A stretch of DNA of 64,000 nt from Candidatus Woesearchaeota archaeon (GTDB lineage Archaea > Nanobdellota > Nanobdellia > Woesearchaeales > JABGUJ01), in assembly GCA_018646625.1 (NCBI GenBank), contig JABGUJ010000002.1:412843-476842 (forward strand), given 5' to 3'. The translations under genes were made by a program, and so were the position numbers. Positions within the stretch are counted from its first letter, which is position 1; each line of letters begins with the position of its first letter. Below the pieces are notes generated by a model. The model was not told the DNA's origin and ran no database searches. It saw only the letters and a program-made list of their open reading frames with translations. This document shows positions 41,572 through 50,869 of this stretch, piece after piece.

Positions 41572-42291
41572 ATGGAAGTAGTTTCTAACATAAAAGTACT
41601 GGATTTGTGTTTGTACTTAGAGGATGAAAAGATTTTGGTAGTCTCTGATGTACATATGGGGTATGAGGAGGCATTGAATAAAGGTGGAGTGTTGATACCG
41701 AGGCACCAGTTTAGAGAAACAATGGAAAGGTTGAAGAAAACTTTGACCTTTGTAAAGCCTGAGACCATTATTCTAAATGGCGATGTGAAACATGAGTTTG
41801 GCACGATATCTGAGACAGAGTGGAGACACACTATTAAGTTGATAGACTATTTGGCAAAACATTGTAAAAAGCTTGTTCTGTTGAGAGGAAATCACGATAA
41901 AAGTTTGGGTCCTATTGCGAAGAAGAGAAATATTGAGATGATGGATGAGTTCTTAGTTGGAGATACTTTGATTAGTCATGGAGATCACGTTCCCGATGTT
42001 GCAACTTTGAAAGATGTTAAAACAATAATTATAGGTCATGAGCATCCCGCAGTTTCTATTTCAGATTATCCTAGAGTCGAGAAGTTTAAGTGTTTTTTAG
42101 TAGGTAAGTGGAAAAGAAAAAACTTGGTAGTAATGCCGTCGTATAATCTTGTTACTGAAGGAACAGACGTGGTTTCTGATAGATTGCTGAGTCCTTTTTT
42201 AGATGGAAATTTGGATAAGTTTAGAGTTGTAATTGTGAGTGATTCAGTTTATGACTTTGGAACTTTGAAAGATGTAAAGAAGCTGTGCTAA
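41572..42291 (+). CDS. Metallophosphoesterase (Lhr-associated type)
   Basis: A 239-residue calcineurin-like phosphoesterase with motifs SDVHMGYE (24-31), ILNGDVKHEF (about 67-76), LRGNHD and GHEHPAVSI. This ICC-like group is often encoded beside Lhr helicases in archaea and bacteria. Nuclease or phosphatase activity on repair intermediates is inferred from that context. Confidence 0.88.
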   Translation: MEVVSNIKVLDLCLYLEDEKILVVSDVHMGYEEALNKGGVLIPRHQFRETMERLKKTLTFVKPETIILNGDVKHEFGTISETEWRHTIKLIDYLAKHCKKLVLLRGNHDKSLGPIAKKRNIEMMDEFLVGDTLISHGDHVPDVATLKDVKTIIIGHEHPAVSISDYPRVEKFKCFLVGKWKRKNLVVMPSYNLVTEGTDVVSDRLLSPFLDGNLDKFRVVIVSDSVYDFGTLKDVKKLC

Positions 42292-42329
42292 AGACAAGGT
42301 TTAAATATCTGGAATTGCAAGGAATTGGT

Positions 42330-42896
42330 ATGAAGAAAGGACTTAAGATATTATTATTATCTGATACTTGGGCGACCTTGGCCTTGGGTATGATTGGTCC
42401 CATCTATGCTATTTTTGTTGCAGATATCGGAGGAGATATTCTAGATGCTTCTTGGGCATACTTTGCGTTTATGATAACTTCCGGTGTGGTGATGTATTTT
42501 ATCAGTCACTGGGAAGATAAAGTCAAGCATAAGAATAGATTAATTACATTGGGTTATTCTTTGACCGCTCTTGGGTGTTTGTCGTATATCTTTGTTGATA
42601 GTCAGTTGACTTTGGTGATTACCCAAATGATTCTTGGAGTGGCAGAAGCAGTTCAAGTTCCTGCGTATGATGCAATGTATTCTAGTTATTTGAGGAAGCA
42701 TAAAGCAGCATCAGAATGGGGTAACTGGGAGGCAATGCAATACATTGTAACGGCGATAGCGGCATTAGCTGGCGGTTATTTAGCTAAATCTCTAGGTTTT
42801 AAGGCACTGTTTGTTGCTATGTTTATTTTCTCTTTGTTTAGCGTGTTTACCTCTTTAGGAATGTTTAAGAATAGCAAGTATTTGCGTTCACAATAA
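42330..42896 (+). CDS. Half-length MFS protein
   Basis: A 188-residue membrane protein with about six helices, equivalent to the N-terminal half of an MFS transporter (TLALGMIGPIYAIFVADIG at the start, GYLAKSLGFKALF near the end). I chose ATG 42330, about 30 bases after a TTTAAAT box. No second half follows in frame; the next gene is a complete MFS. It could work as a dimer or with a partner, or be a relic; the reading frame itself is intact. Confidence 0.7.
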   Translation: MKKGLKILLLSDTWATLALGMIGPIYAIFVADIGGDILDASWAYFAFMITSGVVMYFISHWEDKVKHKNRLITLGYSLTALGCLSYIFVDSQLTLVITQMILGVAEAVQVPAYDAMYSSYLRKHKAASEWGNWEAMQYIVTAIAALAGGYLAKSLGFKALFVAMFIFSLFSVFTSLGMFKNSKYLRSQ

Positions 42897-42898
42897 GT

Positions 42899-44068
42899 AT
42901 GAAAATTAACTATTACAAGAATATTCCTTTATTGTATATCTATAGCATTCTGATAAAAAGAGTTTCTATGCCGATTATCATCATCTATTTTCTTCTCAAT
43001 CGCCTAAATTTCACAGAAATTGGAATCTTAACAGCGACCATTGCAATAATCCACGTTAGTTTAGAAGTTCATGGAGGGGTGTTTGCAGATCTGAAAGGAA
43101 ATAGATTATCATTGATGATTCACTCAGTGTTTGCAGCTCTTTGCATGTTATTTTATCTGATTGGAGACTCTTTTTGGTATTTCTTTGTAGCTAGCGTATG
43201 TTATGGTGTGTCTGGGGCGTTCATTAGCGGTTCAAGAAATGCGTTAATGTTTGAGACGTTGCAGAAATTAAAAAGGACTTCCGAGTTTAAGAAATTTAAT
43301 GGAAGAATGTTGTTGATTTCTCATTTGGTTAATGCAGTTGTTTTGTTGCTCATACCATTCGTTTTTGATTATAATCCAAAGTATCCATTTGTTATCGGTA
43401 TCGGGTTCTTCATAGGGTCATTTATTGTTGCAGCATTGTTTGTTGAACCTAGAAAGACTGTTAAGAAAAGTTCTAGTAAAGAGTTCAATAAAAATATTAT
43501 TAAGTCTCTAAAGATTGTGGCTAATGAACGAGAAATCTTTTCTGTAATCTTGTTGACTACAGTTATTGCAGCATTTACTCATGTTGGTGCTAATTATATT
43601 CAACCACTGCTGACAATTGCAGGATTGCCTGTGATTTACTTTGGTGTGGTTTATGCATTAATGCGTGCAGCTATGGGCTTGGGTGCTGCTTTAACTCATA
43701 GATTAGAGAGATGGTTCTCCGCAGAGTCGATAATATTACTTGTAATATTTCTAATGTCTGCAGCGTTTGCAGGATATTTGTTAGGTTTCGGATTAATAAT
43801 TCCTTTTTGTGTATTGTTGATTAACTTGGCTTTTGGATTAAATCGGATAGTGCTAGAAGATAAACTTAATCAGAGTGTTAAATCTAACAGAACAACAATA
43901 TTATCAATATCTAGTTTGATTCAAACATTGTTCAGAGCAGTTTTGATATTCTTTTCAGGTATTTTGGCAGATTATTTTGGAGTACAAGGTCTGTTCTTTT
44001 TCGTGTTGATCGGTTTTCTAGTATTTGCGTTTGCAGCAGTAAGATATTCTCGAAAGGTTTATATTTAG
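42899..44068 (+). CDS. Major facilitator superfamily transporter
   Basis: A 389-residue membrane protein with about 12 helices. The loop after helix 2 has GGVFADLKGNRLSL, a variant of the MFS signature. It starts two bases after the half-length MFS gene and is followed by the broken histidine phosphatase gene. Substrate unknown. Confidence 0.85.
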   Translation: MKINYYKNIPLLYIYSILIKRVSMPIIIIYFLLNRLNFTEIGILTATIAIIHVSLEVHGGVFADLKGNRLSLMIHSVFAALCMLFYLIGDSFWYFFVASVCYGVSGAFISGSRNALMFETLQKLKRTSEFKKFNGRMLLISHLVNAVVLLLIPFVFDYNPKYPFVIGIGFFIGSFIVAALFVEPRKTVKKSSSKEFNKNIIKSLKIVANEREIFSVILLTTVIAAFTHVGANYIQPLLTIAGLPVIYFGVVYALMRAAMGLGAALTHRLERWFSAESIILLVIFLMSAAFAGYLLGFGLIIPFCVLLINLAFGLNRIVLEDKLNQSVKSNRTTILSISSLIQTLFRAVLIFFSGILADYFGVQGLFFFVLIGFLVFAFAAVRYSRKVYI

Positions 44069-44087
44069 ATTTAGGGAGGGTGATTGT

Positions 44088-44653
44088 ATGAGACTAATCC
44101 TAACAAGACATGGACAAACTGAAGAGAATGTAAAGAGAATTCTACAAGGTCATATGCCTGGTAAGTTGACTCCTTTAGGTATAGAGCAAGCTAAGAAGTT
44201 GGCTTCGAGATTAAAGGATGAAAATATTGATGCAATTTATTCTAGTGACCTAGCAAGAACAGCAGATACTACTAAAGAGATTGCCAAGTTTCATCCAGAC
44301 GTTCCTGTGTTTTATGTAGCAGAGTTGAGAGAGGGAGATCTGGGAGAGTATGCGGGTATGTCTGTTGATAAAATGGATTGGACCGTCCAGAAGGTATTGA
44401 AAGTCGAGCGAACATGTTGGCCAGAGCAAAGAAAATCTTAGATGAAGCATATTCTAAGTATAAAGATGGTTCGGTGTTGTTTGCGGCACATAACGGCATT
44501 AATCTGGCGTTGATAACTGCAATCCAGAATAAAACTCCTGATGAAATGGAAGATGTTACTTCTCAGAAGAATACTGCAATAAGTATATTTGAGATAAAAG
44601 AAGATAATAATCACAAAATAATCTTAGAGAATTGTTATAAACATTTAGAATAA
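44088..44653 (+). pseudogene. Histidine phosphatase with single-base frameshift
   Basis: Two frames together make one phosphoglycerate mutase-type phosphatase. The first frame (from 44088, with a GGGAGGGTG ribosome-binding site) has LTRHGQTEENV with the phospho-acceptor His and the ELREGDLGEYAG acid/base region, then runs off into unrelated residues to a stop at 44441. The second frame carries RPEGIESRANM and the second catalytic His in FAAHNG, ending at 44653. Adding one G in the GG at about 44379-44380 (TTGGACC to TTGGGACC) restores a full protein. It may be a recent mutation or a base missing from the assembly. Confidence 0.78.
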
Positions 44654-45625
44654 TCATTCAAATACTATATCTCGACAAGGAAATACATAATCTCCACCCA
44701 TGATGGCAGTATCCACATCCATTATTTCGTCGGGAAAATGTTCTTTTATTTCATTCAGAATTTCAGTGTATTTCAGATAGTTTTCCACCATTATTTCTAG
44801 CTCAATTTCCCAAGGGCCTACTTGTTTTACGACGTGCAGAATATTTGGGTGACTAAGAAGATAATTCACCATTTTTTTCTCTTGGTCAGGATCTATTTGG
44901 GATAGATAAAGAAATGTTTTAAAGAATTCCATACCAATCTTATTATGATCAATTGTTGCTTTGTAGCAAACGATCACGCCTGTGTTTTCTAACCTCTTAA
45001 GTCTGGTTCGAACCATGTCAACAGTCGATTTTGTTTGTCTTGCCATTTCTACAATTGAGATTCGGGCATTCTTGAATAAAAGTCGCAACATGGAATATTC
45101 TATATAATCTAATTGGTTCTTTGCAGGGTTGAGAAAGAAATGAGTACGTTTATGTTTTTTCTGATCTAACAGAAAACCTTTGGGAGAAATAACAACTTCA
45201 GCCACAACTGCTGTTTTCTTTGAAAGAATAATATCTCTAAACTTGTAAAATGATTTGTGTTGAAACTCGTAGAAGTCTGTGTTGTTTTTTGCAAAGAATG
45301 TAATTCCTAAATCCCAAGCACCATCTGCAACCCCTAACCAGAATACACTTTTTTCTTTTTTGATATAATCAATAAACTCTTTTCTTCGTTTTGGTTTGTT
45401 TGCAACTTTAAGATAAATCTTGTATACTTGATAACCAACTTTAGTAGGATCAATCCATGCATGATAACCAGTTATGATTTTCTTTTGTTCTAACTGTTTG
45501 ATTCTATATCTTATGGAGGCTTTCGAACGATTCACCATTTTAGCCAGCTTAGTCTCTGGAATTCTAGCATAATCATCCATCTCAAATAAAATCCTTTTAT
45601 CAATTTTGTCTATATTGAAAGCCAT
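44654..45625 (-). CDS. Double-length Lrp/AsnC regulator
   Basis: A 323-residue protein with two Lrp/AsnC units in tandem: HTH 1 (about 5-55, IPETKLAKMVNRSKASIRYR), ligand domain 1 (about 60-150), HTH 2 (about 172-220, ISIVEMARQTKSTVDMVRTR) and ligand domain 2 (about 225-310). Ordinary Lrp proteins have one unit. It is divergent from the solute-binding lipoprotein gene, and an inverted repeat covers its promoter. Amino acid-responsive control of both genes is likely. Confidence 0.85.
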   Translation of the reverse strand: MAFNIDKIDKRILFEMDDYARIPETKLAKMVNRSKASIRYRIKQLEQKKIITGYHAWIDPTKVGYQVYKIYLKVANKPKRRKEFIDYIKKEKSVFWLGVADGAWDLGITFFAKNNTDFYEFQHKSFYKFRDIILSKKTAVVAEVVISPKGFLLDQKKHKRTHFFLNPAKNQLDYIEYSMLRLLFKNARISIVEMARQTKSTVDMVRTRLKRLENTGVIVCYKATIDHNKIGMEFFKTFLYLSQIDPDQEKKMVNYLLSHPNILHVVKQVGPWEIELEIMVENYLKYTEILNEIKEHFPDEIMDVDTAIMGGDYVFPCRDIVFE

Positions 45626-45634
45626 AATTAATCA

Positions 45635-45669
45635 ATAAATGGTTTTAATTTATAAATGTAGCCATTTAT
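45635..45669. promoter_or_regulatory. Inverted repeat flanking the Lrp gene promoter
   Basis: ATAAATGG (45635-45642) and CCATTTAT (45662-45669) are perfect 8-bp arms separated by 19 bases that include a TATA-like TTTATAAAT. The arrangement suits an autoregulatory Lrp-type operator. Confidence 0.5.
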
Positions 45670-45753
45670 GTGTGAAAAACTAAAGATTAGTTTAATATAG
45701 ATTATCGCCTAATCATTACCTATCAATGACAAACGAGGAGGTAGGTTTGAAAA

Positions 45754-46872
45754 ATGAAACTTAAAATTTTAGCAATTCTTTTGATTCTGGTATTCTTAGT
45801 TGGGTGCGGTGGTCAAAAGATAAATTCAGAAGTTGTTAAAGCAGACCCAATAAAGATAGGCTGGGTTGGACCGTTGAGCGGAGATGTCGCAGCATACGGT
45901 GAACCAATGAGAGATGCAACAATGTTGGCAGTGGATGAAATTAATTCTGCTGGCGGTATAAATGGAAGAGCCTTAGAAATTATTTATGAAGATGGACATT
46001 GCAATCCTAAAGATGCAACAACTGCAGTACAAAAGTTAATCAATGTTGATAAAGTAGAAACAATGATGGTTTTCTGTAGTCCAGAGGTTATGGGTGCCGC
46101 ACCAATAGTTGAAGCAAATAAAGTTGTTTTGTTCTCATCGTTTGCAGGAAGTCCCGAGATAACTAAAGCAGGAGATTATGTTTTTAGAAATTTCCCATCA
46201 GATGCAAGCACTGGAAAGAAAATGGCAGAGTTGGCAGATTCTGAAAAGTTTGGCAAGGTTGCTTTGTTGGTTGAAGTAAACGATTATTCAATGGCTTTGA
46301 AAGAAGTGTTTAAGTCGAAGTATAATGGAGATGTTGTTGCAGAAGAAATGTTTAATGCAGAGGATAGTGACGTTAAAACTCAATTAACCAAAATAAAAGA
46401 GTCAGGAGCAGATGCAGTTTACGTGTTGCCGTTAACTCCAGGAAAACCTGCGTTAATACTTCAACAATTTAGAGAATTGGGAATAGAAATACCCATACTA
46501 GGTAATGAAGTGATTGTAACATCAGACATGTTAGATCAGAATCCCGAATTAGTTGAAGGAGTAATGTTCGCAGAGCCGGCTTTTGATGAGAAAAACCCTT
46601 TGTTTGTTGACTTTAAAGCAAAGTATAACGCATTGTTTGGGGAAATGACAGGATTACCACCATTTTATCATTCAGCAACATATGATGCGGTCTATGTGTT
46701 GGCAGAAGCTATGAAATTGCACGGTGATGATTCAGAAGCAATAAAGAACTATCTGTACACTATTCGTGATAGGCAAGGTGCTTCAGGTGTGTTGACAATG
46801 GATGTTAATGGAGACCCTCTGTTCGAGTACAATGTAAAAGTTGTTAAGAACGGAGAGATAGAAGTATACTAA
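45754..46872 (+). CDS. ABC-type branched-chain amino acid (LivJ-like) binding lipoprotein
   Basis: A 372-residue lipoprotein (signal ending LVFLVGCGG) of the periplasmic-binding type I family, with KIGWVGPLSGDVAAYGEPM and DEINSAGGINGRALEI, characteristic of LivJ. It is divergent from the double Lrp regulator. As with the copy at 27616, no transporter genes accompany it. A GAGGAGGTAGG ribosome-binding site precedes the ATG. Confidence 0.88.
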   Translation: MKLKILAILLILVFLVGCGGQKINSEVVKADPIKIGWVGPLSGDVAAYGEPMRDATMLAVDEINSAGGINGRALEIIYEDGHCNPKDATTAVQKLINVDKVETMMVFCSPEVMGAAPIVEANKVVLFSSFAGSPEITKAGDYVFRNFPSDASTGKKMAELADSEKFGKVALLVEVNDYSMALKEVFKSKYNGDVVAEEMFNAEDSDVKTQLTKIKESGADAVYVLPLTPGKPALILQQFRELGIEIPILGNEVIVTSDMLDQNPELVEGVMFAEPAFDEKNPLFVDFKAKYNALFGEMTGLPPFYHSATYDAVYVLAEAMKLHGDDSEAIKNYLYTIRDRQGASGVLTMDVNGDPLFEYNVKVVKNGEIEVY

Positions 46873-46880
46873 TTCTTTTT

Positions 46881-47942
46881 TTATTTTCTTTTTTGATGAT
46901 GAGGGTAATGACTGTAGCTACGCTGGTAAGAGTAAGGATGAACTGGCCTTAAGTTTTGATGAGGATGTTGTCTTTGTTGGTAGTGTGGATGGGGTTGCGC
47001 TCTTCTTGGATAGTGTCCCAAGAAATAATCTAGTAACCAGTGTTCTACTACAGGACGCTTAGGCATTTTCTTGGAAACCTTGAATATTGACCAACCAACA
47101 AAAAATAACACTAAACAGACTATGAATGACACTCGAGATATGTACCAAGACATTACAAAATATTTTATTAAGCTTGCTCCGTATAGCGTATCTGCGATGA
47201 ACTGTAATCCAAGGATTCTTACAAGGAAATAGTAGGCAAAAGAGAATATCCCCAAAGCAAATAAAGCGTTTCCAACAAAATATAGAATTAAATGTCGCTT
47301 TGCGCCAAGAGTCTTTACAACATATTGTATTAGTAGACCGCATATAACTGCATAAATACCAATAATGAATAGAATCCCCATCGTCTGCCAAGTGAGCACG
47401 CCGATTTCTGTTAATGCAACCGCTTCAGCAGTAGCTGAGAATTGAGATTTTGTGATGATTGTTTGTAGAACAGAAGCATTGGCTAAAGTTAATATAATCA
47501 CAGACACTAAACCTACAACACCAGGAACCATCATTCCTTTTCCAAGTTCTCTCACGAATTCTTTGAAATGTTTTGTAGTTAGTACTGTAAGAACCAAACC
47601 AATTATGGCAACTACCGCGCCAATTAATATCGCAGTATTGGGATTGAAACTGTAAAGATAATTAAAAGGAAAACTTGAACCAATTGTATCAACCATTGCA
47701 GAAGATTCTGCACTAGCACCACCAATTCCGAGTTTGTTAAACATTAGTGCAAGAACTTCAAAGTAATTTGTCTTCATCTGGTAGTATTTTAACCCTAAAG
47801 AAACAGTTAATAACGTTAAACCAGCCTCAAATAGTTCAGCGACAATTTCTCCAGCGAGAAACCATTTGAATTTGCCTTTCTTGCCCCACATAACGGATTT
47901 TTTGTTTTGTTTATTTATAAAGTTTGTTCTGAGCGTTGACAT
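46881..47942 (-). CDS. Multi-pass membrane protein with His/Gln-rich tail
   Basis: A 353-residue protein with about seven hydrophobic helices and a C-terminal tail of about 45 residues rich in His, Pro, Gln, Tyr and Arg (HPHYQQRQHPHQNLRPVHPY). The tail is probably cytosolic and could bind metal or nucleic acid. No family recognised. It converges on the LivJ-like gene. Confidence 0.62.
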   Translation of the reverse strand: MSTLRTNFINKQNKKSVMWGKKGKFKWFLAGEIVAELFEAGLTLLTVSLGLKYYQMKTNYFEVLALMFNKLGIGGASAESSAMVDTIGSSFPFNYLYSFNPNTAILIGAVVAIIGLVLTVLTTKHFKEFVRELGKGMMVPGVVGLVSVIILTLANASVLQTIITKSQFSATAEAVALTEIGVLTWQTMGILFIIGIYAVICGLLIQYVVKTLGAKRHLILYFVGNALFALGIFSFAYYFLVRILGLQFIADTLYGASLIKYFVMSWYISRVSFIVCLVLFFVGWSIFKVSKKMPKRPVVEHWLLDYFLGHYPRRAQPHPHYQQRQHPHQNLRPVHPYSYQRSYSHYPHHQKRK

Positions 47943-47987
47943 ATTTGTGTCAGAATGTATTTAAATCTCCACTACCGGTATTTTGTT

Positions 47988-48695
47988 ATGGCGAGGAACG
48001 GGTTGGAAAGATTAACACTAGATCTAGATGGAGTTGTCAATAAAGATAAATGGGCTCAAAGAGTCGCAGCAGAGTTGAATGCAAATGGAACTATGCCTAG
48101 CCTTATGATGATGGGCCCAGATAATCAGAGATGGGCTGCAAGGGCGTTGGCAGAAACTGGAGACCACATGGCTAATTCTTTAGACTTTGATGTTGTTGTA
48201 GGATTAGCAGAAGAAACATTACAAGATGAAGTATTTTTACAAGATGCAGATCTTGAAAGAATAATGGGATTAGTGGCAATGATTGCATTGCATAGGCAGA
48301 AGGTTGATGTTTCTCAACATTATGATGTTTCTCAGTTAATGGGTAATTTGTTGGCGATGTATTCTCGATTTGAGAATCTCAGACATGCAGATAGAGGATA
48401 TAGAGTTACAGATGTTATCCTGGCAGTAGATGAAGGAAGAATGGACTGGCACGATACAAAGTACTTTACTGATGAATTGTTTATAGTAAGAGGAAGATAT
48501 CCTGGATTAGTTAGAGGTTCTCCCACCTTTGCAGATGACTGGATCAGATCATTCTATGGTAAGGCAAGCAAGTCTCCAGTTTATGTTAAGATCGCAGATG
48601 GATTAGACAAATGTTTTGCAGCAATGCAATATATGACAGAGAGAATGACTGATATATTTAGAGTTAGACCTGACGCGAGTTTATTATTTTCGTGA
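47988..48695 (+). CDS. Hypothetical protein
   Basis: A 235-residue soluble, mostly helical protein starting MARNGLERLTLDLDGVVNKD. The frame is open further upstream, but ATG 47988 follows a TTTAAAT box (about 47960) at leaderless distance. No catalytic motif is recognised. Confidence 0.6.
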   Translation: MARNGLERLTLDLDGVVNKDKWAQRVAAELNANGTMPSLMMMGPDNQRWAARALAETGDHMANSLDFDVVVGLAEETLQDEVFLQDADLERIMGLVAMIALHRQKVDVSQHYDVSQLMGNLLAMYSRFENLRHADRGYRVTDVILAVDEGRMDWHDTKYFTDELFIVRGRYPGLVRGSPTFADDWIRSFYGKASKSPVYVKIADGLDKCFAAMQYMTERMTDIFRVRPDASLLFS

Positions 48696-48759
48696 TTTCT
48701 CACTGGTCACTGGACATGCCAGCATAATTCTTTTTAAGAAGAAGGTTCTTGTTTCATTT

Positions 48760-49497
48760 ATGATAAGAAAAAGTTTTGTATTTCTCGACGGCATTTCTCC
48801 AAAATTCGAGCGGAGAATATGGGATCAAGGAATAAATTGTTGGAGCGACTTTGTTGAAAAAGATTCAATTAAAGGAATCTCAAAAAAGCGAAAGCTGAAG
48901 TATCACAAACAAATAGAATATGTAAAAAAGCAACTTCTTAGCGATAACATAGAATACTTGAGCAACTGTTTACCTAATCGAGAAAGATGGAGACTATATG
49001 AATATTACAAAGACGAGTGTGTTTATTTGGATATAGAGATTAATCGTATGAATAATGATATTACTGCTGTGTGTTTATATGATGGATATGAAACTATGAT
49101 GTTTGTTAGAGGAATAAACTTAAACATACGAGATGTTAAAGAGGTCTTATCAAGGTACAAAATGATTGTGACATACAATGGCGCGTCTTTTGATTTGCCT
49201 CAACTTAGAAAATACTTTAATCTAGATTTTCCCCAGATACATGTAGATCTGAAGCCGTTATGTGCAAGAATTGGGTTAAGAGGAGGATTAAAAGAGGTTG
49301 AAAAACTATTAGGTATTGAAAGGATCACAGATTATGAGATAAGATCGGGAGATCCTTGCAAGCTATATCGTCTGTGGAAGGTTACAAACGATAGACATTT
49401 CTTAGATTTACTAATGCAATATAATGAAGAAGACACTGTTAATCTTAAACCAATAGCAGAACACGTTATGAAAAAGTTATCAGATCTCGCCAGCTAA
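48760..49497 (+). CDS. RNase H-like DEDD exonuclease (YprB-like)
   Basis: A 245-residue protein whose residues 85-240 form an RNase H-fold exonuclease (PF13482 type). DEDD acids are visible as YLDIEI, TYNGASFDLPQL, IHVDLK and YNEEDTVNL. The N-terminal 75 residues carry a helix-hairpin-like segment (ISPKFERRIWDQGINCWSDF). A role in repair or RNA processing is likely. The 3' end overlaps the phospholipase-like gene by 18 bases. Confidence 0.85.
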   Translation: MIRKSFVFLDGISPKFERRIWDQGINCWSDFVEKDSIKGISKKRKLKYHKQIEYVKKQLLSDNIEYLSNCLPNRERWRLYEYYKDECVYLDIEINRMNNDITAVCLYDGYETMMFVRGINLNIRDVKEVLSRYKMIVTYNGASFDLPQLRKYFNLDFPQIHVDLKPLCARIGLRGGLKEVEKLLGIERITDYEIRSGDPCKLYRLWKVTNDRHFLDLLMQYNEEDTVNLKPIAEHVMKKLSDLAS

Positions 49498-50187
49498 CTT
49501 TTTAGCTTTATCTTTTTTTACAGCAATCAAAAATAGCTGAAACAATACTAAAGTAGCCGCCATAGTCATAGGAACTAGTTGATGAGACATTTTGTGAAGC
49601 TTTTCCTTCTTTTCTCGTTTTACTAAACCCATTACTTTCAAAATAGGGGTATGAAATTTGTGCCCTTCGCAATATTTTAGTTTGAAGCTGAACTTTGCAA
49701 CTTCATCTACAATCTTGGCAAGAGTTTTTCTTCGCATACTCTTTACATTCTGTCGCACAGTACCCGTCTTAAACTTAAGTTTCTGTATATTGTTTTCTAA
49801 GAAGTGTTCATAATCATCATAGCCAACATAATGAGGGAGATTTTGTGTATGAGCAGGTGTTGCAACATCGCCAAGCATGTGTGAGCATCTTCCTAAATAT
49901 TCGAAAGCTTTAGAATGATTCTTTTGTTTATAATGTTCAACCGCTTTATGGAAGTATTCTCCGGCTTTTTCTTTAGCATTCTTGAAGAAAGCAAATCCTT
50001 TCTTTGTTTCAGGATTGTAAGCGTGATTTACTCCGGTTATTCCAAGATCTAGAGAGCCAATCATAAGTTGAGGCCAATCTTCATCAACACAACCTTTTTC
50101 TAACTCATTAGCGTACTTTCTAAACAAAGGATGTTTGAACTTTTTTACCGCTCTTCGGATAATTAGTCTGTGTGATTCGAATAACAT
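49480..50187 (-). CDS. Zinc-dependent phospholipase C-like membrane protein
   Basis: A 235-residue protein of the zinc-dependent PLC / S1-P1 nuclease fold. Likely zinc ligands are H6, GVNHAYNP, and GRCSHMLGDVATPAHTQN with a later DYEHFLENN Glu. A hydrophobic helix near the C-terminus anchors it. No N-terminal signal is seen, so topology is uncertain. It could hydrolyse ether phospholipids or nucleic acids. Confidence 0.78.
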   Translation of the reverse strand: MLFESHRLIIRRAVKKFKHPLFRKYANELEKGCVDEDWPQLMIGSLDLGITGVNHAYNPETKKGFAFFKNAKEKAGEYFHKAVEHYKQKNHSKAFEYLGRCSHMLGDVATPAHTQNLPHYVGYDDYEHFLENNIQKLKFKTGTVRQNVKSMRRKTLAKIVDEVAKFSFKLKYCEGHKFHTPILKVMGLVKREKKEKLHKMSHQLVPMTMAATLVLFQLFLIAVKKDKAKKLAGEI

Positions 50188-50242
50188 ATTATAGTAAGAA
50201 GCTAGGATTAATTATCATATTTAAATATAACTTTCAGTATGT

Positions 50243-50869
50243 TTAAAACTCAGAAAGGCTCTTTTGCTTGGCTAGAGGCGTTCCTGTGTACTTTTCCACT
50301 GTTTTCTTAACCGTAATCAGGTCTTCATCCATCTGACTTTGGAGAGAGCGATTGTAGATTAGTGCCGCAGGATGATAGAGAGGAATAACTTTGTATTCAG
50401 TCTGATTAATTACAACAGTAACCACTTTTCCATGTAATGCAGATATCCCTCCAATGGATTTCATGTGGTCAGGGTCGCATTTTGAAAGAATAAATTTAGT
50501 AGAATAGTTACCTAAAGTGCAAATTACTCTTGGTTTGATGTGTTCTATCTGTTTAATCAACCAAGGAGTGCAGATTTTTATTTCGTCAGGCTTAGGATCA
50601 CGGTTTTCAGGTGGACGACATTTTAGAATGTTGGCAATGTAAACATCTTCAGAGCTTAAGCCAATAACAGATAAGAACTTATCAAGATTTTTGCCTGCAG
50701 CACCAACAAAAGGTAAGCCTTGTTCATCCTCGTTTCTACCAGGAGCTTCACCGATTAAAAGAATTTCCGCATCTTCTCGACCTTTACCAATAACAACATT
50801 CGTTCTAGTTTTAGATAGTTCACAATTGGTGCAAGTTTTTGCTTCCTCAATCATTGTACTAATACTCAA
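50243..50869 (-). CDS. udg: Type 4 uracil-DNA glycosylase
   Basis: A 208-residue family 4 UDG that removes uracil from DNA. CTNCELSKTRTNVV supplies cysteines of the 4Fe-4S cluster, GEAPGRNEDEQGLPFVG is the family 4 catalytic motif, later cysteines C84 and C100 complete the cluster and HPAALIYN is the C-terminal motif. It overlaps the cobalamin adenosyltransferase gene by 11 bases. Confidence 0.94.
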   Translation of the reverse strand: MSISTMIEEAKTCTNCELSKTRTNVVIGKGREDAEILLIGEAPGRNEDEQGLPFVGAAGKNLDKFLSVIGLSSEDVYIANILKCRPPENRDPKPDEIKICTPWLIKQIEHIKPRVICTLGNYSTKFILSKCDPDHMKSIGGISALHGKVVTVVINQTEYKVIPLYHPAALIYNRSLQSQMDEDLITVKKTVEKYTGTPLAKQKSLSEF

